Origin: Hymenobacter sp. YIM 151500-1
GTDB taxonomy: Bacteria; Bacteroidota; Bacteroidia; Cytophagales; Hymenobacteraceae
NCBI RefSeq assembly: GCF_025979885.1
Contig: NZ_CP110139.1
Span: forward strand, 4,236,001 to 4,300,000
Length of the DNA: 64,000 nucleotides
Direction: 5' to 3'
Positions 8,688-17,657 of this stretch are shown one piece after another. The stretch's first letter is position 1. The number at the start of each line of letters is the position of its first letter. Position numbers and translations under genes: made by a program. The notes beneath the pieces were generated by a model. That model was not told where the DNA came from, did not search any database, and saw only the letters and a program-made list of their open reading frames with translations.

Positions 8688-9815
8688 ATGTCATTGCTTA
8701 CCCCGCGCCAGGCGCAGACTGGTTTGTTGCACGCCGTTATTTGGGTGCTGCTGGGGGTGCTGCTGTTTACGCAGCCCGCCGGCAGGCTGCCGGCCCGGTG
8801 GTTTTACGCTTTGCAAACGGGCCTGCTGCTGGTGTCGCTGGGCGTGTTTTACCTCAACGCGCAATGGGCCGTGCCGCAGCTGCTGTACCGCCGCCGCGTG
8901 CTGCTTTACCTGGCGTTGGTGGGGGCCGTAGTGCTGGCCGTGACGGTGGGACACCGCTGGGTGCAGCAGGCGCTGGAAGCCCACAGCCGCCCGCTTGGCC
9001 TAGCGGCCGGGCCGCCGCCCGTCGGGAGCCGGCCGCCGGGTCCGCCGCCCGGCTGGGGCCCCGATGATGAACTTGGGGGCGGACCGCACCCTGGCCGGGA
9101 GGCCGGCTGGATAAATCCGGCCGTGCTGCTGTCGACGCTTCTGGTAATGGGGCTGGGTACCAGCGTGGCGGCCGTGCAGCGCGGGCAGCACGAGGCCCAG
9201 CTGCGGCAGGCCCTGGAGCAGGAAAAGCTGGCTACCGAGCTTTCGTGGCTGAAGGCGCAGCTCAACCCCCACTTCTTCTTCAACACGCTCCACAACATCT
9301 ACGCCCTTACCCTGATTGATGGCGGCCAGGCCCGTGAAGCCATTCACCGCCTCTCGCGCATGATGCGCTACGTGCTTTACGAAACCCAGGCCGGCACCGT
9401 GCCCCTCAGCCAGGAGGTGCAGTTCGTGCGCGACTATATCGAGCTGATGCAGCTGCGCCTGACCGATAATGTGCACGTGCACCTCGACTTGCCCCAGCCT
9501 TTGCACGAGGCGCCCATGGCTCCGCTGCTGCTGCTGCCCTTCATCGAAAACGCCTTCAAGCACGGCACCAGCGCCCTGGCTCCCAGCCACATCCGCATTG
9601 AGCTGGCGCAGCCCACGCCCCACACCCTGGCGGTGCGGGTCCGGAACCCGGTGTTTGCCGACCGCCCCGCGGCCCTGGATGAAGGCAGCGGCATTGGCTT
9701 GGCCAACACCCGGCGCCGGCTGGCCCTGCTGTACCCCAGTCGTCACACGCTCACCATCACCGAGCTAACCCCGAGCCACGAGTACGAGGTGCACCTCACC
9801 CTGACCCTGGCTTGA
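8688..9815 (+). CDS. LytS/YehU-type sensor histidine kinase
   Basis: A 375-residue membrane kinase. Four hydrophobic segments occupy about residues 12-165, interrupted by a Pro/Gly-rich loop. A fifth segment (PAVLLSTLLVMGLGTSVAAV) precedes a coiled coil and the His_kinase domain (ELSWLKAQLNPHFFFNTLHN) with phospho-acceptor His195, then an HATPase with LLLPFIENAFKHG and GSGIGLANTRRRL. The ATG at 8688 is chosen over the in-frame ATG at 8580 because the additional 36 residues are not membrane-like and a TACTTTG promoter-like box lies between them. Its partner is the LytTR regulator that starts 119 nt downstream. Confidence 0.9.
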   Translation: MSLLTPRQAQTGLLHAVIWVLLGVLLFTQPAGRLPARWFYALQTGLLLVSLGVFYLNAQWAVPQLLYRRRVLLYLALVGAVVLAVTVGHRWVQQALEAHSRPLGLAAGPPPVGSRPPGPPPGWGPDDELGGGPHPGREAGWINPAVLLSTLLVMGLGTSVAAVQRGQHEAQLRQALEQEKLATELSWLKAQLNPHFFFNTLHNIYALTLIDGGQAREAIHRLSRMMRYVLYETQAGTVPLSQEVQFVRDYIELMQLRLTDNVHVHLDLPQPLHEAPMAPLLLLPFIENAFKHGTSALAPSHIRIELAQPTPHTLAVRVRNPVFADRPAALDEGSGIGLANTRRRLALLYPSRHTLTITELTPSHEYEVHLTLTLA

Positions 9816-9934
9816 ATTTGAGTTGGGGGACAGTAGATAGGAGAAGGTAGAACGCAGATAGCCTAAAGATTTTCAGTAGCTTATACCGATACAGACACCC
9901 TTGCCAGTTTCCTTTTGCCGCATTACCTAACACC

Positions 9935-10690
9935 ATGACCCTGAACTGCATTGCCGTTGATGATGAACCCCTGGCCCTGCGGCTGGTAGCCAGCTTTATC
10001 GAGCAAACGCCGTTTCTGAAGCTGGTGGGCACCTACAACAGCGCCGTGGCGGCCCTGCGCGGCTTGCAGCAGACGCCCGCCGTGGATGTGCTGTTTCTGG
10101 ATATTCAGATGCCCGACCTCAATGGCCTGGAGCTGGCCCGCATCCTCGACCGGGGCCCCGGCTCCGCCAGCCCGCGGGTCATTTTCACCACGGCTTTTCA
10201 TCAGTATGCCCTGGAAGGCTACAAAGTCGACGCCCTGGACTACCTGCTCAAGCCCTTCGACGCCACCGATTTTGAGCGGGCCGCCCGCAAAGCCCAAGCC
10301 TACTTCGAGCTAGTTCGGCGGCCGGCCCCGGCGCCCACCGCCCCCGGCCCGGCGTCGGCGGCCGAGGCGCAGGACTACTTATTTCTGAAAGTGGAATACC
10401 AGCTGGTGCGCGTGGCCTTGCAGGACATCCTCTACATCGAGGGGCTGAAAGACTACGTGAAGGTGTACCGCCGCTCCGAGGCCCGGCCCCTGCTGTCGTT
10501 GACCAGCCTGAAAGCCCTGGAAGAAAAGCTGCCGCCGCGCCGGTTTATGCGGGTGCACCGCTCGTTTATCGTGGCCCTGGACCAGATTGACAGCGTTTCG
10601 CGCGGACTTATTCAAGTGGCCGGCCACTCCGTTCCCATCAGCGACAATTACCGCGCGGCTTTCGAGCAGTACCTGAACGGCTGGAAGTAG
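9935..10690 (+). CDS. LytTR family response regulator
   Basis: A 251-residue protein. The receiver domain covers 1-120 with the acidic pair VDDEP, phospho-acceptor Asp56 (FLDIQMP) and KPF. A Pro/Ala linker leads to a C-terminal LytTR DNA-binding domain (about 145-250; DILYIEGLKDYVKVY, FMRVHRSFIVALDQI). It forms a two-component system with the kinase gene just upstream. Its targets are not evident; no LytTR direct repeats were identified with confidence. The stop is 6 nt from the convergent next gene, with no terminator between them. Confidence 0.92.
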   Translation: MTLNCIAVDDEPLALRLVASFIEQTPFLKLVGTYNSAVAALRGLQQTPAVDVLFLDIQMPDLNGLELARILDRGPGSASPRVIFTTAFHQYALEGYKVDALDYLLKPFDATDFERAARKAQAYFELVRRPAPAPTAPGPASAAEAQDYLFLKVEYQLVRVALQDILYIEGLKDYVKVYRRSEARPLLSLTSLKALEEKLPPRRFMRVHRSFIVALDQIDSVSRGLIQVAGHSVPISDNYRAAFEQYLNGWK

Positions 10691-10696
10691 GCGGCG

Positions 10697-12130
10697 CTAG
10701 GGCTGGTCGGTGTTGCGGTTGAGGCGGTAGGCCAGCGTCAACTGGCCCTGGTAGTTGCGTAGGGTGTAGGTGCTGGTGGAAAACGCCACCGGCCGCCCGG
10801 TATCTTTTTCCACCAGCACCGAATTCACGGTGGTGTTGTCGGTGACGGTGCCGCCGAAGTAGCGGGCCGCGGCCGTGGCCGTGAAGCGGCCCCAGCGGTA
10901 GCCGCCTTCCAGGTACACGCCCACCTGCTGGCGCGTGTAGCCCAACTGGCCGCGCACGGGCAGCGCCTGGCTCCGGAAGCTGCGGCCGCTCACGCCGGGG
11001 TACTCGGCTTGGTTGCGGCTCAGAACCGTAAACACGTTTAGCAAACCCAGCCCGCCCAGCACCTGCCCGCTGCCCACGGGCCGCAGCAGCCGAACGCCCA
11101 GGGCTGCCAAGGTTTGCACCCCGCGCAGGGCGTAGGTTTTGGTTGGATACGCCGGATTGCCCGTTGTGACGGTGCGGGTAAAGGTTTCGGGGGCCCGCAC
11201 GCTGACTTCGGCGTGGCCCGCCACCCGCCGGCCCGGAAACAGCAGGTCGGCGTAGAGGCCGCCCGTGGGGCGCACACTGCTTTCCAGGCGCTGCCCGGCC
11301 AGGTAGAAGGGCTCCAGGGGCAGGGTTTCCAGCTGGGGGCCGCCGGGGGCCACTGCCACGTTGAACCCGGTGGCCGTGCCGCTGCCGAGCGTAGCGCGGG
11401 TGTACGCCGCCCCGGCCAGCCCGCCCCACTCCAGGCGCAGGCGGGCCGTACGGGGTTGGGCTGTCAGTACCGAGGCCTGGCCCAGGCACTGCGTGTTGTA
11501 ATCCTGAATGGCCTGCTGCAGCTGCCGGGCCTCGAAGCGCAGCTTCTCCCACCGACCCGCCAGCGCCGGGCACTCGGGCAGGTACAGGCGCAGCTGCTCC
11601 TTGTAGTTGTTCACGGCGCTGAAGTACTGCCGCCCGTCGGGGCCGGTGCGCCGGTACGTGCGCGCCACCAGCTCCAGCGGCGGCCGGTCGGTTTGCTGCA
11701 CAAAGTAGTGGGGCGTGGTGCCGCGGAAAGCCACCGTGAGCAGCACCGGGCCCTGCACCAGCACTTCGGTCAGGAGCGAGTCCGATACGAGGCGGCTGCG
11801 CGGGGCATCGAGTTGGGTTAAGTCGCGGCGCGACTCGGCGGCGGCATCGTAGGTGAGGTACTGGCGACGCCAGAAGCGGCCCTGGCTCAGGCCAAAGCCC
11901 CGCAGGGAGCGGGTACTCACCTCCTGCACGGCGGCAGCCGGGGCCGTCCGGAAGCGGAGCGTGGCCGGCGCATCTTCCCAGAAGCCATTTTCCAGCTCCC
12001 CGCGCACGGTGTCGCCGGCAGCCCGCACCAGGTAGCCGGGCGTGAAGCTCTGGGCATTACTGAGTAGGGGAGCCGTAGCGCCAAGCACCAGCCCAGCCGC
12101 GGCCCAGCGACGGAAAGAAAGGAAGGTCAT
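10697..12130 (-). CDS. Outer-membrane beta-barrel-like hypothetical protein
   Basis: A 477-residue protein with a signal peptide (MTFLSFRRWAAAGLVLGATAPLLSNAQS). The second half shows alternating short beta-strands and aromatic/Gly ends (GGLYADLLFPGRRVAGHAEVSV, LGYTRQQVGVYLEGGYRWG), ending in an aromatic strand. This is the look of the uncharacterised outer-membrane beta-barrel proteins common in Hymenobacter-like genomes. The ATG at 12130 is used because the 54 extra in-frame residues upstream precede the signal peptide. CGAAGATA at 12242-12249 (minus-strand TATCTTCG) could be its -7 box. Confidence 0.7.
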   Translation of the reverse strand: MTFLSFRRWAAAGLVLGATAPLLSNAQSFTPGYLVRAAGDTVRGELENGFWEDAPATLRFRTAPAAAVQEVSTRSLRGFGLSQGRFWRRQYLTYDAAAESRRDLTQLDAPRSRLVSDSLLTEVLVQGPVLLTVAFRGTTPHYFVQQTDRPPLELVARTYRRTGPDGRQYFSAVNNYKEQLRLYLPECPALAGRWEKLRFEARQLQQAIQDYNTQCLGQASVLTAQPRTARLRLEWGGLAGAAYTRATLGSGTATGFNVAVAPGGPQLETLPLEPFYLAGQRLESSVRPTGGLYADLLFPGRRVAGHAEVSVRAPETFTRTVTTGNPAYPTKTYALRGVQTLAALGVRLLRPVGSGQVLGGLGLLNVFTVLSRNQAEYPGVSGRSFRSQALPVRGQLGYTRQQVGVYLEGGYRWGRFTATAAARYFGGTVTDNTTVNSVLVEKDTGRPVAFSTSTYTLRNYQGQLTLAYRLNRNTDQP

Positions 12131-12308
12131 CAGCAGAAGAATAAAGCAGCCAGCGCTGGCACCAAAACTCGGAAAACTGGTGCGGCACCCTGGCAAGATA
12201 CTGGTAAATACCCGCTGTATACCCCAAGTAGCCCGGTAAAGCGAAGATATTGGGAGAAGAATAGGTAGGTTTAGCCAGCTGTTTTCTACCAACCATTTTC
12301 GTTTTTTT

Positions 12309-13223
12309 ATGACTTCAACTTACTACCAACCTTCTGGCCGCTTCACCATGGGCGGGGTGCTGGGCTTCGTGCTGCTGGGCGCCGTGGTGGCCTTCTTCCT
12401 GGCTTTTGCCTACGCCTACGCCATCTGGTACGTGCCGTTCATTTATTTTAATGTGGCCTTCACCGTCATCTTCGGCGGGGCGTTGGGCTACGTGTTGAAG
12501 AAGCTTACCAAAGCCGGCAAGCTGCGCAACCCGGCCCTGGTGGGCTGGCTCAGCCTGGGCGTGGCCGTGTGGGCCTGGTACGTGCACTGGGCCGTGTATA
12601 TAACCCTGCTGGCCGGCGCCGGCGAAACGCAAGCGCTGGGCAGCCGGGCGTCCTACACCTCCACCACCTTCGAGGCCGACCTATTTCTGGGGCTGCTGCT
12701 GAGCCCGGCCGAGCTGCTCGGGTTTCTGCCGCGCATCGCCGAAGAAGGCACTTGGAGCCTGTTTGGGACGACGCCCAGCGGCTTTTTTCTGTACCTGATC
12801 TGGCTGCTGGAGTTTCTGGGAATTGTGCTGACGGCCTGGTTTTTCCCCCGCGACCAAGCCGGCCAGCCCTTCTCGGAGCTGGCCAGTGAATGGGCCGAAA
12901 AAATTACCCTGCCGCAGTCGGCGGTGGCGTTTGCCGATGCTGCCGCCACCAAAGCCGCCCTCGAAGCCGCCGACTGGAACCACCTCCAGCCCCTGCCCGC
13001 CGAGGCGCCGGCCTCGCCCAGTGGCCGCCTGCACTTCTACCAGGCCCCCCACGACCCCGACTGCTGCTACCTCAGCCTCGAAAACGTAACCATCGAAACC
13101 GACAAAAACGGCAAGCCCTCCGAAAAAACCGACGAGGTGGTGGCCTACCTGCGCGTGCCGCCCCAGGTGCGCCAGGAGCTGCACGCGCGCTTCGGTGCCG
13201 CGGCGCTGGTGTCGGCGTCGTAG
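12309..13223 (+). CDS. Multipass membrane protein of unknown function
   Basis: A 304-residue protein. Four predicted membrane helices lie at about 15-40, 42-63, 78-103 and 160-180 (GFVLLGAVVAFFLAFAYAYA; VGWLSLGVAVWAWYVHWAV; FFLYLIWLLEFLGIVLTAWF). A soluble C-terminal domain of about 120 residues follows, containing HDPDCCYLSLENVTIETDKNGK. I do not recognise the family. It is divergent from the beta-barrel gene to the left and followed by a perfect hairpin. Confidence 0.72.
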   Translation: MTSTYYQPSGRFTMGGVLGFVLLGAVVAFFLAFAYAYAIWYVPFIYFNVAFTVIFGGALGYVLKKLTKAGKLRNPALVGWLSLGVAVWAWYVHWAVYITLLAGAGETQALGSRASYTSTTFEADLFLGLLLSPAELLGFLPRIAEEGTWSLFGTTPSGFFLYLIWLLEFLGIVLTAWFFPRDQAGQPFSELASEWAEKITLPQSAVAFADAAATKAALEAADWNHLQPLPAEAPASPSGRLHFYQAPHDPDCCYLSLENVTIETDKNGKPSEKTDEVVAYLRVPPQVRQELHARFGAAALVSAS

Positions 13224-13246
13224 CGTGTTTCCGAGCGGAGAAAGTG

Positions 13247-13280
13247 CCAAAGCCCGTCAGCTACTGCTGACGGGCTTTGG
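13247..13280. terminator. Bidirectional hairpin terminator
   Basis: A perfect 14-bp stem (CCAAAGCCCGTCAG / CTGACGGGCTTTGG) with a 6-nt loop, between the convergent membrane-protein gene and the HTH/DUF2975 operon. Confidence 0.75.
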
Positions 13281-13306
13281 TATTGGCGGCCGGGCCAGAA
13301 GTAAGG

Positions 13307-13543
13307 TTATTCTCCGTCCGAGGGGCGCAGGTCAGTCGGGTCGGGGCGGTGCTCCAGCAAGTCGGCGGGCTGGCACTCCAGCACCTGGCAAATGGCGGCC
13401 AGCGTGCTGAAGCGCACGGCCTTGGCCTTGCCGCTTTTCAGAATGGACAGGTTGGCCAGCGTAATGCCCACGGCTTCGGCCAGGGCGCTGAGCGTCATTT
13501 TGCGCCGGGCCAGCATCACGTCGAGGTTCACGATAATGGGCAT
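13307..13543 (-). CDS. Small Cro/C1-type HTH regulator (YozG-like)
   Basis: A 78-residue protein that is essentially one helix-turn-helix domain (MLARRKMTLSALAEAVGITLANLSILKSGKAKAVRFSTLAAICQVL). It has the short form typical of YozG-like regulators paired with DUF2975 membrane proteins. Its ATG overlaps the TGA of the upstream DUF2975 gene by one base (TGATG), implying translational coupling. It probably represses its own operon. Confidence 0.9.
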   Translation of the reverse strand: MPIIVNLDVMLARRKMTLSALAEAVGITLANLSILKSGKAKAVRFSTLAAICQVLECQPADLLEHRPDPTDLRPSDGE

Positions 13544-14268
13544 CAGATGGTGAGTTCGGCTTCCTGGCTTAGCTCAACGCCCCGCTGGTACACGCCCGCA
13601 ATAATCAGAAACATCAAACCTACTTCCCAGCCGGGCAACGTATGGTAGGTGTTTAGTTCCACATAATGGCCGAGTGGCTCGTCTAATCTTGGCACCCGAA
13701 AAGGCGGCACTAGTTCACGCACCATGAAAGAGGAAAGCTCGTGCCACAAATCCAGACCCAGCACGAGTAGCGCTAAGGTACGGAGGCGCCGGGCACTAGC
13801 GTAGGTAAACGGAGTGGTGGGCGTCACGTCCAGGAGCAAGAGCCAAAGTTGCCAGCTACCTACCAAAAAAAAAATCATCAATGCCAGTGAAAGATATCCG
13901 TCAGAAGCTCCCAAATACAGTAAGCTGATTCGCTTCCATGTGCTGTCTTCTTGATAGCGTAGAGTAGGTGCAGTAGGGTCGGCTGTAAGAGCAAAACCAC
14001 TGGAATCGGCCCGCAACGTTGGTGGTTCTACCCACCTTTCCATCGAGCGTCCGTGCCAACCATCTTCAAAGCCTTTCTTGTAAGCTCGTACTTCGGTAAA
14101 GACGTTTGGGGCAGTAGTGTCTAGCTTCAGTTTCACTTCTTTTTCGTCAGTACCTACTTCCAACGTTTTGAGTAAGAATAAGGGGAGTAGCAACAGCCCG
14201 AACAGGAGGAAGAAAGCCATCAAGGGTCGGGTCAGGCGGAGCAGCGTGTTGAGGGAGAAGGTAGCCAT
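13543..14268 (-). CDS. DUF2975 membrane protein
   Basis: A 241-residue protein with four predicted membrane segments (about 15-33, 125-147, 163-180 and 212-230). The C-terminal signature YQRGVELSQEAELTI and the ASARRLRTLALL motif match DUF2975 proteins, which usually precede a small HTH gene as here. The function is unknown. The coding sequence is visibly richer in A/T than its neighbours (for example a run of ten A near 13870), suggesting relaxed selection or transfer. It shares the same layout and identical SQEAELTI end with the gene at 14338-15099. Confidence 0.83.
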   Translation of the reverse strand: MATFSLNTLLRLTRPLMAFFLLFGLLLLPLFLLKTLEVGTDEKEVKLKLDTTAPNVFTEVRAYKKGFEDGWHGRSMERWVEPPTLRADSSGFALTADPTAPTLRYQEDSTWKRISLLYLGASDGYLSLALMIFFLVGSWQLWLLLLDVTPTTPFTYASARRLRTLALLVLGLDLWHELSSFMVRELVPPFRVPRLDEPLGHYVELNTYHTLPGWEVGLMFLIIAGVYQRGVELSQEAELTI

Positions 14269-14337
14269 GGTGAGAGTAGGTTTAGTTGACGCATTACATG
14301 TAGGCAGACGTAGGAAATCAAGGTCCCAGTACTGGTG

Positions 14338-15099
14338 TCAAATTGTAAGCTCGGCCTCCTGGCTTAGCTCGACGCCGCGGCGGTACATAAGCGCAACAAC
14401 GCTGAGAACCATCACCATCCACATTTCTGGCGCCTGAGCGTCTCCGTTTAGCTCGACATAGCGCGCTACGGGCAAGGCAAGATTTTGCAAGGAGAAAGCA
14501 GGCATCAGGAAGGAAAGGAACAGATGGGCTAGCTGTTGCCACACAATCCACCCTACTATCAATAAGAGCATCTGCCTTAACCGGCGAGCATTGGTTTGCG
14601 TGAAAGGAGTAGCTGGCGTTACATCGCGGAGTAGTCGCCAAAGCAACCACGTCAGGGCAGTTAAGATCAGAGCTGTGCTCAACGCCATGGTTTCGTGCGA
14701 CGCTCCCAGCCACAGCAACGCTACCCGACGCCAGAGGCTGGGTTCCCGATAGCGCACTATCTGCTGATCGGTATCGGCCAGTAATTCAAAACCAGAACGG
14801 TTGAAGCTCGGGGCTACAGAATCTGGAGTGAAAGGCGCAGGTCGTGGCACCGCTAGCGCATCTTGTTGCGCATCCTGCCAGCCCCTTTTCATATCCCGCA
14901 CGGTTCCTTCGAAGGTGTAATAATGCGGGTGAGCTAAGTTAAGCCGCAATGTCATGGTATCTGCTGGTACCGAAGGATGGCCCGTGGTATGACCCGCGCT
15001 GAACAAGGTGGCCAACACATTGACGCAGGAGCCAATAAAGAGCAAGGCAATTACGAATCTGGTGTACCGCAGTACAAACGCCGTTGATTTCGTGGCCAT
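14338..15099 (-). CDS. DUF2975 membrane protein, tandem paralogue
   Basis: A 253-residue paralogue of the adjacent gene. The C-termini (YRRGVELSQEAELTI versus YQRGVELSQEAELTI), the NARRLRQ motif, the DVTPATPFT loop and the FxLxADxxxxxxRYxExSxWxRxxLLxLGAS segment are shared. The ATG at 15099 is preferred over 15132. It lies 69 nt upstream of the second copy and has no HTH gene of its own, so the regulator at 13307 may serve both. The region just upstream (15100-15200) is AT-rich and likely carries the operon promoter. Confidence 0.8.
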   Translation of the reverse strand: MATKSTAFVLRYTRFVIALLFIGSCVNVLATLFSAGHTTGHPSVPADTMTLRLNLAHPHYYTFEGTVRDMKRGWQDAQQDALAVPRPAPFTPDSVAPSFNRSGFELLADTDQQIVRYREPSLWRRVALLWLGASHETMALSTALILTALTWLLWRLLRDVTPATPFTQTNARRLRQMLLLIVGWIVWQQLAHLFLSFLMPAFSLQNLALPVARYVELNGDAQAPEMWMVMVLSVVALMYRRGVELSQEAELTI

Positions 15100-15200
15100 A
15101 CGCTGAGGAATGGTTAGGTTCGACACCAGCAAAGAAAATAGTATTTATTGAAAAACAATAAATAATTTCTGATAAAGGGAAAAAATATGCCGAAAAGCAA

Positions 15201-15232
15201 CAACCCGGTTTAGCCAAGGCCAAACCGGGTTG
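15201..15232 (-). terminator. Terminator hairpin of the PAP2 gene
   Basis: CAACCCGGTTT / AAACCGGGTTG forms a perfect stem. On the minus strand it is followed by GTTGCTTTTC and further T-rich sequence, downstream of the leftward PAP2 gene. Confidence 0.75.
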
Positions 15233-15257
15233 CCACGAAAACTAAAAAGAAGGCTTG

Positions 15258-16091
15258 CTACAGCCGCTTCGTCAGTAGCAGGCCGCTGTAGGCGTAGCCG
15301 TTGCTATTGATGCCCTGTATGGGCTCCAGACTCAGGCGGCCTTGACCAGCTTTGTGCAGGTGCGGCACTAGGATGCCGGCCGTGGCGCCCACGGCGTAGC
15401 CCAGCAGGTTGTCGGAGAGGAAGTGCTTGCCAGCTTGCAGGCGGTAGTAGCCCACCGCGGCCGGAATGGCGGCTGCCGCGCCCCACACGTAGGGCCGGGC
15501 CGGCGAGTCGGGGTGGAAGTCGTTAAACACCTTGGCGGCGAAGAAAGTAGCCGTGGCCGTGGTGGCGGTGTGGCCCGCGAAAAACGAGTTAGTGGCGTTC
15601 TTGCGGGTGCGCTGCCGGGTGGAGGCCTCGTTGCTGTAGGTGAGCGGGCGGCTGCGGTACACGTTGCCAGCCGCCATGGTGAACAAAGCGCCCGTGGTGG
15701 CTACCGTCTGCACGTACAGGCCCGCCACCTGGCCGTAGCGGTGGCGGGTGGCCGGCAGCAGCGCCAAAAAGGTAGGAGTAGCCACCAAAGAGCCATAAAA
15801 TAGATAGTCGCTCTTGGTGCGGGCCGATTCACTGTACTTGCCGGCCACAAACCGGTCGAACTTGGGCACGTTGTTTTTGCTGAGGGCGGCCACCTCCTCC
15901 TTGGTCAGGCCGGTTTTCTGCTGAATGAGGTAGAGGCCCAGCACGTTGGCGCCGGCCAGGCCCAGCGTAATAGGCGCATCCACCACAAAGCGGGTGCGGT
16001 ACGGGGAGCTGGCCTGGGGCTGTTGGGCCTGGGCGGTGGCTCCGGTAAGCAAAGAAAAGGTGAGCAGCAGGGAAGCAGCGGCTTTTTTCAT
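15258..16091 (-). CDS. PAP2 superfamily phosphatase
   Basis: A 277-residue protein with signal peptide MKKAAASLLLTFSLLTGATAQA. Several hydrophobic helices and a type-2 phosphatidic acid phosphatase pattern follow: RSRPLTYSNE, then NSFFAGHTATTATATFF and YRLQAGKHFLSDNLLGYAVG, corresponding to RP...(S/A)GH...(K)H...D. Ser of the usual SGH motif is replaced by Ala (FAGHT), while both His residues remain. It is probably a periplasmic or membrane lipid-phosphate phosphatase. The start at 16091 is chosen at the signal peptide; 16295 would place 68 non-homologous residues in front. Confidence 0.82.
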   Translation of the reverse strand: MKKAAASLLLTFSLLTGATAQAQQPQASSPYRTRFVVDAPITLGLAGANVLGLYLIQQKTGLTKEEVAALSKNNVPKFDRFVAGKYSESARTKSDYLFYGSLVATPTFLALLPATRHRYGQVAGLYVQTVATTGALFTMAAGNVYRSRPLTYSNEASTRQRTRKNATNSFFAGHTATTATATFFAAKVFNDFHPDSPARPYVWGAAAAIPAAVGYYRLQAGKHFLSDNLLGYAVGATAGILVPHLHKAGQGRLSLEPIQGINSNGYAYSGLLLTKRL

Positions 16092-16225
16092 GGAAGTACA
16101 GCAAAGGAAAATAGGGAGAAACTGCCCCCTAAACGCAACGCTGCTGTTGAGGTTGGCTGCGGCGGTGCGGTTAGGCTTTCCGAAGCATGTTGGCGGCGGA
16201 GTTCCCGACGCACTCAGAAAACTTG

Positions 16226-16233
16226 TAGCTTTG
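16226..16233 (+). promoter_or_regulatory. metK promoter -7 box
   Basis: TAGCTTTG matches the Bacteroidota TAnnTTTG box exactly. A good -33 TTTG is not present at the expected spacing (only TTCC near 16202). The implied leader of about 65 nt shows no recognisable SAM riboswitch. Confidence 0.5.
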
Positions 16234-16306
16234 CGGCCCTGCCCGGCACCAAGGCCGCGGCAGGGCAGGGGCTGCCGGCCCCTTGCGTACTTCACTTTTT
16301 CAGCTG

Positions 16307-17569
16307 ATGCCTTACCTGTTCACCTCCGAGTCTGTTTCGGAAGGCCACCCCGATAAAGTAGCCGACCAGATTTCGGACGCCATCCTCGACGAATATCTGC
16401 GGCAGGACCCCGCGGCGAAAGTAGCCTGCGAAACCCTGGTTACCACCGACTTTGCCCTGGTGGCCGGTGAAATCAAATCGTCGGCCCGCGTGGAAGCCGA
16501 GCCAATTATCCGGGAAGTGATTCGGCGCATCGGCTACAACAGACCCGAGTACCTGTTCAACGCCGACACCTGCGAGGTAATGAACCGCCTGCACGAACAG
16601 TCGCCCGACATCAACCAGGGCGTAGAGCGGGCCCGCCCCGAGGAGCAGGGCGCCGGCGACCAGGGCATGATGTTCGGGTACGCCACCCGCGAAACGGCCA
16701 ACTACATGCCCCTGGCCCTCGACCTGTCGCACCGCCTGCTGCGGGAGCTGTCGGCCATCCGCAAGGCCGGGGAGCAGATGACCTACCTCCGCCCCGACGC
16801 TAAAAGCCAGGTTACCATCCGCTACACCGACGACAATACCCCCGAGGCCATTGAAACCATCGTGGTCAGCACCCAGCACGACGAGTTCGACCCCAGCGAA
16901 GCGGCCATGCTGCGGCAGATTGAGCAGGACATCAAAACCATCCTGATTCCGCGGGTGAAGGACCAGCTGAGCTTTGGCGTGCAGCAGCTCTTCACCGACG
17001 ACATCACCTACCACATCAACCCCACCGGCAAGTTCGTCATCGGGGGCCCCCACGGCGACTCCGGCCTCACCGGCCGCAAAATCATCGTCGACACCTACGG
17101 CGGCAAGGGCGCCCACGGCGGCGGCGCCTTCTCCGGCAAAGATTCCTCGAAAGTGGACCGCTCGGCCGCCTACGCCGCCCGCCACATTGCCAAAAACCTG
17201 GTGGCTGCCGGCGTCGCCGACCAGGTGCTGGTGCAGGTAGCCTACGCCATCGGCGTGGCCGAGCCCGTGGGCGTGTTCGTCACCACCTACGGCACCACCA
17301 AAGCCAACGGCCCCGACGGCCGCCAGCTCACCGACGGCCAGATTGCCGACAAGGTGCAGCGCCTATTCGACCTGCGCCCTTACGCCATTGTGCAGCGCCT
17401 GGGCCTGCAAAACCCCATTTTCGCCGAGTCGGCCGCCTACGGCCACATGGGCCGCCAGCCCGGCACTAAGCACGTGAGCCTGGCCGATGGCACCACCAAG
17501 GAAGTCGAAACCTTCACCTGGGAAAAGCTCGACTACGTGGACAAAATCAAAGCCGAGTTCGGCTTGTAG
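16307..17569 (+). CDS. metK: S-adenosylmethionine synthetase
   Basis: A 420-residue enzyme making SAM from methionine and ATP. Diagnostic motifs: SVSEGHPDKVADQISDAIL at the N-terminus, GAGDQGMMFGYA in the middle, and GGGAFSGKDSSKVDRSAAYA for the P-loop-like phosphate site. It is of normal length for bacterial MetK. The ATG at 16307 starts directly at the conserved MPYLFTSESVSEG. It is divergent from the PAP2 gene and convergent with hpf, with a hairpin terminator between. Confidence 0.98.
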   Translation: MPYLFTSESVSEGHPDKVADQISDAILDEYLRQDPAAKVACETLVTTDFALVAGEIKSSARVEAEPIIREVIRRIGYNRPEYLFNADTCEVMNRLHEQSPDINQGVERARPEEQGAGDQGMMFGYATRETANYMPLALDLSHRLLRELSAIRKAGEQMTYLRPDAKSQVTIRYTDDNTPEAIETIVVSTQHDEFDPSEAAMLRQIEQDIKTILIPRVKDQLSFGVQQLFTDDITYHINPTGKFVIGGPHGDSGLTGRKIIVDTYGGKGAHGGGAFSGKDSSKVDRSAAYAARHIAKNLVAAGVADQVLVQVAYAIGVAEPVGVFVTTYGTTKANGPDGRQLTDGQIADKVQRLFDLRPYAIVQRLGLQNPIFAESAAYGHMGRQPGTKHVSLADGTTKEVETFTWEKLDYVDKIKAEFGL

Positions 17570-17596
17570 GCTGTAGTTAAAGTTTGCGCTACACCA

Positions 17597-17630
17597 AAAC
17601 GCCCGGCCTGCTGTAGCAGGTCGGGCGTTT
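17597..17630. terminator. Hairpin between metK and hpf
   Basis: AAACGCCCGGCCTGCT / AGCAGGTCGGGCGTTT, one G-T pair, separating convergent metK and hpf. It can serve both strands. Confidence 0.8.
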
Positions 17631-17657
17631 CTATTTCAGCTCTCTACAAGTGGCGGC

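Noticed and set aside
16234-16306. SAM riboswitch upstream of metK
   Set aside because: The short leader shows no recognisable SAM-I, SAM-II or other SAM aptamer core.
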